64,000 bases of DNA from Hymenoscyphus infarciens (GCA_001414345.1 LLCB01000030.1:186001-250000); one strand, 5' to 3'. Numbered from the stretch's first letter, positions 37,686-51,139 are shown. The notes: generated by a model not told the origin, from the sequence alone. Numbers and translations are program-made.

Positions 37686-40209
37686 TAACTTTATTCTTAT
37701 ATAATTAATAGAATATACTCTTTATTAAAACGAAAGAATAATAAAAAGATAGAGTGAACTTTTAGCTAAGATATTACTATTATTAACTTTTAAATAGTTA
37801 TATCTCTAATACTATTCTAAAGTCTCTCTAATCTATAAGATTAGTTAGATAGACTAGATCTATACTTACTTACTTATAAGATAACTATAAAACTATAAAT
37901 ACTTTATATTTTAATATAAAATAACTAGATTTAGAGTTTCTTTAATAAGTATCTATAAACTAAGTTAGTTATAATTTAGACTCTATCTAATATTATACTA
38001 ATAAATAATAATTCTATACTTTCTAATATAACTATATTAAAATAAAGTTTTAAAAATAAGTCTTTTTTTAAAAAAAGAGATATATAATAGCTTATTATCT
38101 TATAAAGCTAAGTTTACTTACTATATATATACTATTAGTATACTTAAGAGTAAGTAACTACTCGGGTTAGTATATATAAGAATATATAACCTTCTCGCTT
38201 AAAGACTATTTAGATAGACATCGTTGCTAGCTTTACTTAGTATATATAAACGAATATATAACTCTTTTTATATTACTTTTATAACTATAAGTTATACTAA
38301 TACTAATTAGTAGATATATAGATTAAATACTTAGTTATTTTATATATCTCTACTATAGATATACTTAAATAAAAGTAATCTAGATATTACTAGTAGACTT
38401 CTATTTATAAATCATAGTTCCTTCTACTATTTAATACTTTAATAATATACTATAAACTCTTTTTAATATAGAAAGTGCTAATTATAAATACTAATCTCCT
38501 ACTATTTACTAAGATAATTTATACTCTCTAAGATATATATTTATCTAGAATCTAATAGATATACTAACTTTTATACTAATTCTAATAATATTAAGTTTAG
38601 AAGCTTTAATAACTTTAATACTAAAGAATAGAATAAAGATCTTCTTTTTTTAAACGAATTTTAAATAGACTTTAAAAGATAAGATTAAGATAAATTTACT
38701 AAAATCTACTAATCTATAAATACTAAATTATATTAAATACTTTATAAGAGAGGCGTATAAGTTAAAGTAGATAGATATAAGATACTTATATCTTAAGTAC
38801 TATATAATACTACTACTAAGGTTAACTAAACTAAATAGTTAGACAAAGAAGTAAAAGCTATAGTATTAGAGAGAGCTAGTACTAAAGTCTTTAGATTCTA
38901 TTATAAATATATAAAGGAATATACTAAAAGATAATAAAAATAATAGTAATAATAACTCTAATAATAATAATTACTAGCTAAAAATATTACTTAAAATACT
39001 TAATCTAAGACAAAGGCTAGAGATAACGCTTTATAAATATCTATTATATAATAATAATAATAACTAATATCTTTAATAACTTTAATTCTACTAACTAAAA
39101 AGAAAGATTTAAGTAATCTCTAATTTAATCTTTAAGCTTACTAAAAGACGACTATATCTCTTTCTTTACTTTCTACTAATTTAGTAATAATACTAGTAAT
39201 AACGAAAAGTTATAGAGATAATATCTAAGTTTAGATATAGTTATATAAACTACTTTATAATTTAAATTTAAACTAGAGTATTTTATAAAAGTTCATTTTT
39301 ATCTTTAAATATTACTTTAAAAGTAGTATAAATAGTTAGAAAAGATTTACTATTATTTTATTAATAAAGTTATAGTTTTAATATCTTTTAGTAGAAAAAC
39401 TTTCTAATCTTAATATCTTTTTAAATATAACTATATTTAAGAAGTAACTTTTAAAGTTAGTAAAAGTTTCTTTTGCTTAATCTTCTATTTATAAAGTTTA
39501 AAAGATATTCTAAGTATTCTCTATTTTAATAACTAGTTAAGAAAGAAAAGTCTAAAAGTTTAAATATATCTTAAAAGTTATAAAAAGTAAAATAAACTAA
39601 TTTAGACTACTATTAGAGCTTAAGATAGATTCTAGCTAGTCTAGCTATTATACTCTTAATAAAAGCTTTATAGATTAGAGATAAACTTTAATAATTAGTA
39701 TTTATAAAGAGTTTATTATATACTAATATCTTCTATTATTAGTATATAGATAATAATATACTATTATTTAAAGATTTAACCTTTTTAATAATCTTACTTT
39801 TATATTAGAGAGTATTTAAAGTATTTTTAAAACTAAGTTAGAAAGTCTATTAGAAGATATTAGAGATAATAGCTTATAACTAAAAAGAGTCTAAATCTAG
39901 GCTAGAAAGTAGAGAAGAGAGAGAAGAAGAGTTTATAGCTAATTAAGAATAGTTTAAAGATAAAGTATTTTATTAACTTTAAAACTTATATATTATTTTA
40001 TTTATTATTATTTCTATCTTAACTATCTAATCTTTTATCTTTTATTCTTCTATTTCTAAAGCTTATAGAACTATCTATATATTATCTATATTTAAAAAGT
40101 CTTACTTATTTTTTCTTTCTTTAAACTCTTTTATTTTTTAATATATAATTATATTTTCAGAAGAGTTTAGAGAAGAAAAGTATTCTTAGAAGAAGGTTCT
40201 TATAATAGC

Positions 40210-40525
40210 TAGCTGTCTTAAATAGCCGAGATTATATAGTATATACTATATATATAAGGTTTTAGTAGTTATTATTTTATATTATCTAATTTAGAAAGGT
40301 TTTAGATTTAGCTTTTAGATAGCTTTTAGACCTTTTTTATATTATTTAAGTCTTTTTTATATAGTCTAAACCTCTTATATATAGCTGTCTACTCTTCTAT
40401 AGTTAGAAAAGACCTAATTTAGTTCTTTCTTCTATATTACCACCTAGTATTTATATATATTATTCTATTAAATATACTTCTATATATCTCTTTAGTAGTA
40501 GTATATATTTCGTATTATATATATA
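40210..40525 (+). repeat. Dispersed repeat, copy 1 of a direct pair
   Basis: Matches 40985-41290 in the same orientation, offset by about 760 bases. Shared landmarks: ATATATAAGGTTT, CTAAACCTCTTATATATAGC, TAGTATTTA followed by CGTATATTATTCT or its AT version. The first copy is more mutated. Confidence 0.6.
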
Positions 40526-40598
40526 TAAAAGTTAAAGATTAATAGACTAAAAGAGTATACTATTTAACTTTAGTAGTATATATCTTTATATAAATAAT

Positions 40599-40740
40599 TA
40601 AGAGCCTATTTAGCTCGTATAAAGTATTTAAATATATATACGGATATTTGATAAAACCTATAAATAGTAATCTTATATAAGTTAGTATATATTATTAATT
40701 ATTTCTTAATATATTAAGTAAACGTTTAGCTCGTAGTATA
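40599..40740 (+). repeat. Inverted repeat arm, left
   Basis: Sequence with TTTAGCTCGTATAAAGTATT and ATTATTTCTTAATATATTAA is found in reverse complement at about 44985-45122, with scattered C/T and G/A changes. It may be two opposed copies of a repeat or the ends of a larger element. Confidence 0.55.
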
Positions 40741-40984
40741 TATTCTAGTATATATTCTTATATATAATATAGATAGATGTCTTAATAGTAGTAAGAAAAC
40801 ATATATATATAAAGTTTTAAAGATTTATATCTCTAGAGGTCTAAAACTTTTTTTAGTAGTATATATTCTAATTATATATATACTAAGATATACGAGATTA
40901 AACGAGGGATTCACTTCACTTTTAAATATATATACTAAATACTAGTATATATATATAATTAGTATTATAATAGTATACTATCTT

Positions 40985-41290
40985 AGATAGCTAGAAGTAC
41001 TTACTATATATAAGGTTTCAGCTGCTATTATATTATATTATCTATTTTAGGAAGGTTACGTAGGTTCGGGCTTTAATATTAGCCGACGTATAACGTTAGT
41101 CGGTTTCGAACTCTTTTGTCTAAACCTCTTATATATAGCAGCCTACTCTTCTAGAGTTAGAAAAGAGATAGTTTTTCCTTTTCTTCTATATTAGAGCCTA
41201 GTATTTACGTATATTATTCTGTCTCGAACGTACTCCTATATGTCTCTTCTATAGTAGTATATATTTTATACTATTATAAGTATATATATA
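40985..41290 (+). repeat. Dispersed repeat, copy 2 of a direct pair (less mutated)
   Basis: The better-preserved partner of 40210-40525, retaining CG-containing sequence at 41040-41110. A third partial copy is at about 42105-42180. Confidence 0.6.
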
Positions 41291-42639
41291 TATATATAGA
41301 TATTATCTCCTGATTTTTAGTAGTATATATCCTAGATATATACGAGCTAAAAAGACTCTAAAGAAAGTATAAACAGAAGTATATACTATAATATAAACTA
41401 GTTAAACGTTAGTATATATTATAATATATATATTATATTTTCTTTAGTAGTATATATATTAAAAAAGAACTAATATATATAAGCTAAATTATATAGACTC
41501 TAAAAGAGCGTCTAAGAAACTAAGATAAGGATTAATATTTTATTAATAGATTAAAGTTATATAACTAGAAACTATTTACTCTAAGCTAAGAGCTACTAAG
41601 AATATAATAATATATAAAAACTACTATTTCTTATAAATACTAATTAAACTCTAAGAATCTATATTTACTAATAAATAAAAGTCTCTATCTATTATTTTTT
41701 CTATAATTCTAGAATAAAAATAGATATTATTAAGTTTTAATATATAAGCTATCTATTTATCTAGTAAAATAGATAAATCTTTCTACTTTTCTAAATATAT
41801 TATATAAATTTCTAAAGCTTTCTAACTTTTGATTCTTAATTCTTCTTAATATAACTAACTTTTAGAAATTTTTAATATATTTAAGTACTATAGTATAATA
41901 ACTAGATATCTTAAATTACTAAATTACTAAAGCTTACTTATTATATATTAGATATTAGATTTTAACTTTTTTATAAAACCTAATTTCCTTTTTAAAATTT
42001 TATATTATTAATCTTAAAGATCTTTATATTCTTAACTCTTCTAAAGATAAATACTATCTCTCTCTATTTTATAAAGACTACTTTCTTCTTTTTCTTAGTA
42101 TCTAGCTTAGTATTTATATATATTATTCTCTTTAAATATACTTTTATATATCTCTTTTATAATAGTATATATTTAGTACTTTAAGATACTTTAATCTTTA
42201 TAAAATAATATAAATAACATATCTTCTTTAAAAGACAAAGTTTTACTTTATATTTATATCTAGTAAAATAACTATATAGAAGTCTATAAAGAACTATAAT
42301 ATTCAGTAAATATTTAACACTTTAACTAGAGTTATTAGAAGAGACTAAATACTATTAATAGTTATATTATAATTCTTATATTAATATCTAAGTCTAATTA
42401 GAATTAGAATTAGAAGTAAAAGTAAAAGTAAATATAGAATAAAAGCCTATTTAGCTTATATATATCTAAAAGATATACTACTATAGTACTAGACTCTAAG
42501 TCTAAGCCTCTTTTAGTATTCTCTACGAAAACTAAAAAAAAAACAAAAGTTACGCTATTACTTATTAAACTTTTCTCTATAACTATAAGCTAGAATTTAC
42601 TAGGATTTTAATAAAAGTAGTAGTAGATATATATAAATA

Positions 42640-43800
42640 ATTTCTATAACTTTTTTTAGAAGGTTTCTATACTCGTTTACTCTAGTACTTAGTATACTAG
42701 CTATCTATCTTAATATAAGCCTTAATTCCATCTAGTATACCTCTAACTAAGTTCTTAAAAAGAGAGTCTAGTAAGGTATTCTATACTTCTTTTAAAGCTT
42801 TCTCTAAAGCCTTTCTATTACTTTCTAACTCTCTTATACTATTCTAAAGCTCTAAGTATATCTAAAAATACTTTCTTTTTAAGAATTTTTTAAGTATACT
42901 TAATTAGATTAAGATTAAAGAAGTAAGAAGGCTAATCTATAGTTCTAATCCTATTCTTATATAACTATTTAGTAACTTTTCTTATAGTATAGATTAGTAT
43001 ATTATCTTATATAAAGATTAGGTTATTTAAGTAGATATTAAAAAGGTTAGTATCTAGAACTTTAATATAAGAGTTAGTAGAGTACTTATTCTTCTTTAAC
43101 TTAAAATCTTAGTCTATTATATAGAGCTCTAACCTTTATATATCTCTCTAAAAGCAAGCCTATACTATAATCTATAGCTGCTTTTCTTTCTTATATATTA
43201 TAACTATCTCTAGCTTCTATTTATTACTTAGGTCTTTCTAGATCTAAATCTATTTCTAGCTCTTACTCTACTCTACTAAATACTTATTACTCTATATATA
43301 TTCTTTCTATCTTATAACGCTCTAATACTCTCTATATTTATACTAGAGTAGCCTTTTTACTACTATATCTACTATAAGTTTAAGTCTCTTCTTAATATAC
43401 TAGTAGAATATACTATTTACTTAGTAAAGGTTCTTAATATAGAAGTTACTTATATTAAGACTAGTATACTTACGCCTGTTATTAAAAGTAAGTTTAAAGA
43501 AGATTCGTATATACTATAGTATTATTTAATAGTCTTAGTCTATATATATCTTAGAATAGCTAGTATAAGATTAGAAGTCTCTATTTATCTTAAGAATATT
43601 AAGTATAATAGTACTTCTAATAGCGTTATAAGAGACGTTTAAGTATATTCTAATTATATAGTCTAATATTCTACTCTTATATATTCTAAGAGTCTAGTCT
43701 CTTTAGAAAAGAGATAATTTTCTATTATCTCTATTCTTCTTATTAGTATTATAAAGAGAAGAGTATTAAGATAGCATTTTTAGTAATATTATAAAGTATA
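42640..43800 (-). pseudogene. Tc1/mariner-family transposase relic
   Basis: On the minus strand the catalytic regions remain legible despite RIP stops. Near 43020-42980 reads DNILIYTIRK, matching the D-N-A-P-I-H-T signature around the second catalytic Asp. Near 42950-42890, D-stop-PSYFFNLNLIK matches the DWPxYSPDLNPIE signature of the third acidic residue, with Trp turned to a stop and Glu to Lys. The likely N-terminus is near 43780 (NTNKKNRDNRKLS followed by a typical Tc1-like start). All changes fit G to A or C to T. The gene is dead. Its own terminal repeats were not pinned down. Confidence 0.65.
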
Positions 43801-44187
43801 TAGAAAAATCAGTTTATAAAAAATACTATTAATAATAGAGTAGACTTAGACTTAAAATAAGAGACTATAAAAAAAAGGAAATAAGATAATATATATATTA
43901 AAAGCGATATAAGTTATTTTAGTATATATATAAAAAGAATATATTAAAAGAATCTATACTACTAAGAAAGGTCTATAGATTTTTAAAAATAAAAAATATA
44001 AACCTTTAAAAGTTTATAGATATCTTTTATCTACTATCTAGTACTAATAAACTACTACTACTATAGCTTTATATATACTAATATTATATTAGATATTCAC
44101 TCTTATAGTAACTATCTAATTAGAGTTAGCTTACTCTTAAGATATTTATACTTTCTTCTATATCTCTTTAGTTATTATTATACTCTA

Positions 44188-44880
44188 CGTATAGACGCGT
44201 TTAGTAGTCTAGTTTGAAACTACTCTTATTTAGAGTAGTTTTAGACTAAAATCTAGGTAGCTTTGAACTATAATACTACTAAACTAGTTTAGAAGTACTA
44301 AGATATTAAAATCTGAATTAAAGCCTCTTTCTACTTCTATTTTATAGAATTCTTTCTAATATAGCTAATTACTACTATAAATAGATACCTATGTTCTACT
44401 ATATATATAAGCTCTTAGTTTAACGTATATAAGATAGACGCGCCGCGTACTTAAGAGGCCTTCTTTTTAAGAACCTTTTTAGTAGCTTTTAAGGCTCTTT
44501 TAGTAGACTTTTTTATACTAGAAGTAGTATTAGTCTTACGCTATTCTAGAGGAGGTATATTAATTAAAAAGAAGGATAAAAGAGTATAAAAGTAGCAGTA
44601 GAAGTAGTAGAAGTAGTAGAAGTAGGTAGAGAAAACTTAGCTATATTATAAGTAAGCTAACTTATACTAAAATAATTATTTTTTTAGTAGAGCTTTTTAA
44701 ATATAAGATTATAAGTAAATTATTATTGAATTTCTATACTATTATATACTTTAGTAGAGTTTAAAGAATAAGATAATAATTTAAATATTTAGTCGCGTTA
44801 GAGCTAGAAATATAAGATTAGAACCGTGTTCTACTAAATTACGTAGAGTATAAGAATAACTAAAGAGATATAGTAGATAG
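44188..44880 (+). repeat. Repeat family copy A (uninterrupted)
   Basis: Begins near ATAGACGCGTTTAGTAGTCT and runs to AATAACTAAAGAGATA. The same sequence occurs at 57089-58803, there with an inserted small element. Copy A keeps CG-rich bases (GACGCGCCGCG at 44434-44444) that are lost in the other copy. Confidence 0.7.
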
Positions 44881-44984
44881 TTCTCTTCTTATAGTAATAA
44901 ATACTAAATTCTCTACTCTATACTTTTAAATACTAGTACTACTTCTATTAATCTTATATCTATAAAATATACTAAGATATATAT

Positions 44985-45122
44985 TATAAGCTAAATAATT
45001 ACCTAATATATTAAGAAATAATTAAGATTATATACTAACTTAGACGAGGTTATTATTTAGAATATCGCGTCAAATATCTATATATATATTTAAATAATTT
45101 ATACGAGCTAAATAGACTCTAA
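44985..45122 (-). repeat. Inverted repeat arm, right
   Basis: Reverse complement of 40599-40740, ending with TTATACGAGCTAAATAGACT. Confidence 0.55.
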
Positions 45123-46081
45123 AATAATCTATCTTTCTTTAAAAGCTAAAGTTTTACTTTATAATTATATCTAGAACCTAATAAAATAATTATATAAAAC
45201 TATAAAAACCTTAAAAACTATTAAATAATAGTAGTACGTTAATAATAGTTATTAGTCTAAGAGAAATACTACTAATAGTAATATTATAATTCTTATATCG
45301 ATATTCAGAAGTCTATTTAGCTAGTATATTTTCTAGATAGTTTAGAATAGATACTACTAAAAAGACGTTATAATAACACTAGATAATTTAAAATATTCAA
45401 TACTTTAAACTATACGAAATCGTTTAGCTAATATATATATTTCTTAAGCTAGATTCTTTATTAGTAAAATAATCTAATACTTATATAAAAGAGTAGATTA
45501 TCTCTACTAAGAAAAGCTTCTTCTTCTATTATTATTAAAACTATAACTAGTAGAAGAAATCTTAGTCTATGTTTTCGTACTCACTTACGCTAGTGTTATA
45601 ATTCTAGCGCTAAGATATATAAGCTAAACGATGAGAGAATAGATTCTCTAAATAATTCGTTAAGAAATAAATAGATGCTATGCTACTTTTAAAAGGTCTC
45701 TATATAGTTAATAGACTATTTAAAAGTATCCTAGAGTGTGCTAAACAGGCTCTAAGTCTAATTAGAAGTAGACTTGATATCGGAATTTAGATTAGAATTA
45801 ATATTTATATTAGAATTGATATTTCATATTGATATTAGGAGTAAAGGTAAAACTAAAACTAAAACTACAAAACATCTCCCTACTTTCCCTCTCCACTTTT
45901 TCTTCCACTAGACAGTAGACAGTTACGATACGTTATAATACAATACGATACCATCTATCCACACCGTCATTTCCTCGCATAAGAGTAAGTAGTAAGTAGT
46001 AAATAGTAACTTGCAAGTAGTAAGTTAAGTCAACTTGCTCACAAATCTCTCAATCTCCATCTTAATCTCAATCTTAATCTC

Positions 46082-46134
46082 TATCTCAATCTCCATCTCC
46101 ATCTCCATCTCCATCTCCATCTCCATCTCCATCT
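46082..46134 (+). repeat. CATCTC-type microsatellite
   Basis: About eight near-perfect CATCTC/CAATCT hexamers, in the unique sequence beyond the sugar transporter 3' end. Confidence 0.85.
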
Positions 46135-46300
46135 CAACAACCAACCAACTAACCAACTAACCAACTATCCTAACAACAAACCAGTAAAAACCACGTCCCA
46201 AAACGAACCAACTACCAAGTAACTTAATACCCCTTAATACCCTCCCAAGCGTAACGACGTGTTAAGCTAACCTAGAACCTTGAAGCGGTGATGGATGGAA

Positions 46301-46445
46301 AGTCAGTCAGTTGTTCAGTTGTTCAGTCAGTCAGTCAGTCAGTCAGTTAGTCAGTCAGTCAGTCAGTCAGTCAGTCAGTCAGTCAGTCAGTCAGTCAGTC
46401 AGTCAGTCAGTCACAGTTTAGTTTAGTTTAGTTTAATTTAGTTTA
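46301..46445 (+). repeat. CAGT microsatellite followed by GTTTA repeats
   Basis: A long run of CAGT tetramers (to about 46413) with few interruptions, then five GTTTA pentamers. It is 480-620 bases beyond the stop of the sugar transporter. Confidence 0.9.
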
Positions 46446-46925
46446 CGATATCTGTCTGTCTGTTACTTTTCCCCACCATCTTCCTTGCCATCTTCCTTCC
46501 TTCCTCAAGAAGGGGGACGGACGTAGAGTTATCATTTAAAATCACGAAAGCCAAAGTCTAAAAAATGGATTCAAAAATTGCATACATGCATAGATAAACT
46601 CTTTATTCCACTAGAGAGCTCTACCTACCTACCTACCTCCTTACCATCCCATGCCATGCCATGCATCCATAATATCCATCATATGCATCATATGCATCCA
46701 TCTATCGCAATAGAAGAACGTACATATGATATGTAACGCAAGATATCGTATCTCATCCACATCCATCAAAAAGCAAAAACCAAACGGGGGAATACGCATC
46801 AAATCAAAAGCAAAGGCATGTCAAGGGAAAACCAGTCCGATAGTTTTGCTTTCACCTCATCCTCCCATACCTCGAGTAAAAAAAACAGCCATCACAAAGA
46901 GAGAAAGAGGAAATAGTCATCTCAA

Positions 46926-49122
46926 TCACAATTTCCCCGTGACAACCTCGTCACTGTCACTTCTCCGATTCTCAATCTGATCCTGTTCCTTCTTATCCGC
47001 GCGGACTTTGTCGGCGGCATAAAGACGCTCAATCTGGTCGTCGTTGGTGGAAGTGTCGAATTGATACAAGGGCTCAAGAACCGCTCCTTTGCGCATGAGA
47101 ATCCATCTGTTGAACCACCATGGAAGAGCCTTGGTGAGTTGGTAATGCATGTGTGTTCGTGTAGGAACCGCAAAGATGTAATCCAACTCCTCGAGCGTTC
47201 TCTGTTTCGTCTCGGGAACCCAGAGGAAGATCATGATGAGCGCGACGATGTTGGTGCCGGCGTAGAAACAGAAGACGCCCGTGGTGCCCATGGATGCCAA
47301 CATGAGGGGCAAGAACATGGTGAGGACCGTGGCCCAGAAAAGACAGGTTGCCACGGCCCAGCCCATTCCGACTTCTCTGTGGGAGAGCGGGAAGACTTCC
47401 GCGGAGTAGGTGAAGGGAACTGGTCCTTCTCCAGGCGAGTAAAACATGGCGAAGATGTAGACGAACACAGCGACCAATCCCAAGTGTGCTCTGTTGGCGA
47501 CCGGAATCAATGCACAAAGACCGGCAGCGAGGAGCGACCATGCCATGTTGGGGAAGGTGAAGAGAAGGAGTGCACGACGTCCAAAGGTATCGATGGTCCA
47601 GATGGCAGGGAAGGCAAAGACGAAGTTGATGGCGCCAAAACCAAAGGAGGCGCAGAGAGCTTGGAATTGGGTGAAACCGGAATCCTCGAAAATGGTCGAC
47701 GAATAGAAGGCGATGATGTTGATGCCGCACATCTGTTGGGCAATCATGACGGTGAAGGATGCGAGAGTCGCGCGACGAATGCGTGGGATCGTGAAGAGTT
47801 GGGCGAAACGAGTAAAGTAGTTGCTGTTTCCAATAATCTCATGCTCGACCTCTAGTTGTGCGTGGATATAGTACAGGTCACGGGCAGCGAGAATTGGGCT
47901 GTTTCGTAGTCTCAACAGAGCCTTCATGGCTTGTGGGTACTTGTTCTTTTCTAGAAATCGTCAGTTCAGGTGCTTATTTGGGGGGTCTGGCTTGACCTAC
48001 TCATGTACCATCTGGGGGACTCGGGGCAGAAATAAATTAAAAAGAGAAGCGGAACGGCTGGAATGAACGCAGATCCAAGTTGGTATCTCCACGCATATTT
48101 TCCGACATTAACCATTGCAAGGTTGGCCGCGTTTCCCAAGAAGATACCAAAGGCAGTCCACAATTGCCAGGACATGACGAGAGCACCTCGAATGGCCGCA
48201 GGACTGTTCTCGGCGGCGTAAATCGGGATGGTTGATCCTTTCAGACCCATTCCAATACCAAGAAGAAGACGGCAGATGAACAATTGTTCCCAGTTTTGAC
48301 TGAGCGCTGAACCGAAGATGGGGAGTAAACAGAAGATGGCGGCGACGAAGATGGTTCCTCGACGTCCCAGATAGTAGTTGGTAGGATCGGAAATCCAGCA
48401 ACCGAAGAAAGCAGAGCCGATATAAGGTCCCGAGTTGACGAGACCCACGAGAAGGGTATCATGGTTTGACTTGGTTCCAATTCCAAAGACCTTGGGGAAA
48501 GACAGATTTGCACCGTTGCTACCAGTCTGATCCCATCCTTGAACCGCGGCACCAATCGAACAAGTGATGACGGTCATGTACAGGGAGAATGGGTGTCTCC
48601 ATTTGTGAATAACTTCATCGCGAAGGTGCTCGATTTCGTCTGGGGATAAAGCGTGTTCGCCATGGATGTCTTCGTAGTTTGTGGGGTCTTGAGCAACTAG
48701 AGCACCTTTCTTGAGGAGGGGAAGATGTTCTTCGAGTTGCTTGACTCTGGCGAATTCGGTAACGTTTTGCAGGAGAGTGTGCTGAGGAATGCCAGCAAGA
48801 GGATTTCGGATTCTATTCACTCGTCAGTATAAGATTGGTAAGGTCCATATCCCGTGACGGTTCCGTCTGAATATGGCAGGCTTCAGCCAATAATGTGACT
48901 GCCCGCTAGGACTTGCGAATTTCCAATCTCAGGGTTGTCGACTTACTTTGCTCCAAGATTCTCGTTCAAGTTGATGTGACCGTCAGCGGGAGCCTTCTCG
49001 CTATCGCCACTATGTAAAAGTTAGTACTTGGTAGGTGTAGCACAGCATGAAGATGGATACAATACATACTGGTGAACAGGAACGGACTTGGTGTCAGCAG
49101 TAATTGGTACTGGATCGGCCAT
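46926..49122 (-). CDS. MFS sugar transporter (sugar-porter family)
   Basis: Exons 49122-49070, 49009-48947, 48812-48001 and 47950-46926 give 650 residues. A polar N-tail ([14 protein letters not shown]) and a conserved pre-TM segment ([26 protein letters not shown]) lead into [20 protein letters not shown], an LGRRG loop (motif A), [30 protein letters not shown] (sugar porter signature), [22 protein letters not shown] in TM7, FGRR, and [12 protein letters not shown] at the end of TM12, followed by a cytosolic acidic tail. This is a 12-TM proton-coupled or facilitative sugar/polyol carrier; the long N-terminal segment marks a filamentous-fungus subclade. All motifs are intact. The promoter contains four CreA-type sites. 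The substrate cannot be fixed from sequence alone. Confidence 0.95.
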
Positions 49123-50700
49123 GTTTGCGGTTGCGTTGGGAAGTGCAATTCGCGGGCGGGGTGGTTTGGCGGATGAAAGGTGTGACAAAGGTGTTGTTGG
49201 AAGGGGAGGGGGAAGACGGTTGTTATAAGTGTTCCTAAGCTTCCTCGGGGAAACTGCAGGAGGGGGAGCTAAGCTCGTGCAGCGACCAAGTGAATGCCCG
49301 ATCAACATTGAACAATGAAAAGTGTATGGTGGATACGATCCACTTTAATTACGGTTTAAGCCAACGAGACAAAGGAGAATCAAGGGTCATTTGTGCCATA
49401 GGTAAGCCCCGGGCCATCAGCCATCAGCCATAAGCCATTCACGCTAGACCCGACTCGTCCTTCTCCTCACCCCACTCCACCCCATAACCAGGACCCCAGA
49501 ATCCCCAGAGTTCGCAGGGACCCAGCCGAGGGAGCCACTAACAGAGTAGAAAGAAGAATCCACCTTTATGATCCTTCAGGTCAACTTGAACCTCAATTTT
49601 CACCATATTTTTTCAAACTTTGTTCGCCCGATCACAGAGGGTTGATCCCAAATCCCTTCCCGCAACAGCGTAGGCAACGACTTTGGTACCTCTATGCTCT
49701 CTGCCTTGGACCATGCATCTGTAGCGGTGTCCCAGCGTCCAATTCCCTTCGATCAGTGTTTGTTAGCTGACTTTTACGCACCACAATTGCTTTAACCCTC
49801 TTCCAGTTCACTGCCAAGGCGCCAAGGCCGCCGAGGGATGGAGATGGTGGTGCAATGACGAAGGCAGTTGGACGGAGGTGCTTGTTGATGCTTGAGGCGG
49901 CTTGGAATCCTAGAAAGCTCCCTCGGACCAAGACCCCCAAGACCCCCAAGGCGCAACGGACCACCTCCCCATTCGGGGAAGAATCTGCACCTCCCAGCAT
50001 TCCCCATGGCACCGATAACGTTTGGGCGCACAATTTGACCGAGTAGAAGGAAATCGTGGTATACTCTACGTAAGCAATACGGGAAGGGACAGATGAAGTG
50101 ATGACGGCGACAATTGGCGGTGGCCAAAGTCGAGAGAGCAGAAAAGAAACGACGACTACAGCTTGCGGACATTTTGATTCTCGAAATTTGTAAGACAACC
50201 GAGTGTTTTGTTTCTCCGGTAAGGTACTGTGTATATAGCATAGTAAGATTGGTAGGCGAAGGATGCTTCCTAGTAATCCCAATGGAACTTCAGGCTCCCT
50301 GTGCGCGAGAATCTGCCAATCTTACTGGGCACTTCCCAGGTGCCACGAGATCAACTGTCAACCGCGCAGAAGCTCCACAGCCTCAGCTCAGGGCTACGGA
50401 TCCCATCAGATTCGCATCGTCGCGAATCAATCACTTGATTCTCTTGTTTAGCGCCAGTCATTCGCATTTCTCGGTGGTCTTTCAGTGAGATGGTCATAAT
50501 AGAGTCAGGATAAGCTGGTGGCGGCCGGTAGTGGCGCCTGGCCGAGAATGACCGCGGAGCTCCCCTGGAGTGGCTCCCGCCCGCCTCCAGCCGATCTTTT
50601 CCCCGTGTGGAGAAGGCCACCTCAGACTCCAGACAAAGCCTTCACAAAGCGACAATCCCGACGATTTGGAAGTGAGAACTAAAATAGTCTATGGTTTCAA
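49123..50700. promoter_or_regulatory. Sugar transporter upstream region
   Basis: No second gene supported: overlapping frames at 49692-50282 and 49792-50241 (minus) and 50114-50488 (plus) show no family features. Four matches to the CreA consensus SYGGRG lie at 49407 (CCCCGG), 49470 (CCCCAC), 49494 and 49503 (CCCCAG), 285-387 bases upstream of the ATG, suggesting carbon catabolite control. Confidence 0.45.
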
Positions 50701-50849
50701 TATGACCGACTATTAAGACTGCTATCATACAGAACCTTAGCTAAGTTGGATTGGATACTGTGGTTGTGGTACAGTACTCAGAGTATTGTTGAGGGCTGAG
50801 GCTGGTAGAGGCGGCGTCCGTACACGCTGTGAAGCCGTGATGTGATACC

Positions 50850-50875
50850 AGTGATACCAGTGATACCAGCCTCTT
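50850..50875 (+). repeat. GTGATACCA triplicate
   Basis: Three consecutive units of GATACCAGT/GTGATACCA near-perfectly repeated; no further significance seen. Confidence 0.7.
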
Positions 50876-51139
50876 CAAGCCAGAAAAGCTTTAGCACGAC
50901 ATCCCTATCGTTCGTTGCCTGAAACTGGTCGCCCGATATACTGGAGGCAGGTGAATCCTTCATCCAGATGACCTGTGGAACCATGGTTCTCTTAACTCTT
51001 GGTCAGGTGAATTGGCTGGCTCTGTCCTGCAGGCATTGTAGCGGGTTCAGGCCAAGTTTTTCAGCGTCGTCGTTCACTGAAACTGGACGGGAAGCACGCA
51101 TACCTACCTATAGCACTCTATTAACTCCACTAGGTCAGC

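Larger units (their letters stand above)
35600..45850. other. AT-rich RIP island: nest of degenerate transposable elements
   Basis: About 10 kb without any long ORF, dominated by A/T with TA steps and short leftover GC-containing patches (for example 41040-41120, 44190-44460). It contains several internally repeated segments described separately and one recognisable Tc1/mariner relic. No cellular gene is visible. Confidence 0.8.

Noticed and set aside
47061..47855. 264-codon plus-strand frame
   Set aside because: It is antisense to the sugar transporter exon, and its composition (Gly/Glu/Arg repeats) reflects the complementary codons of a real gene.
49692..50282. 196-codon minus frame upstream of the sugar transporter
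   Set aside because: No recognisable motif, overlapping alternative frames of similar length, no splice or promoter support.
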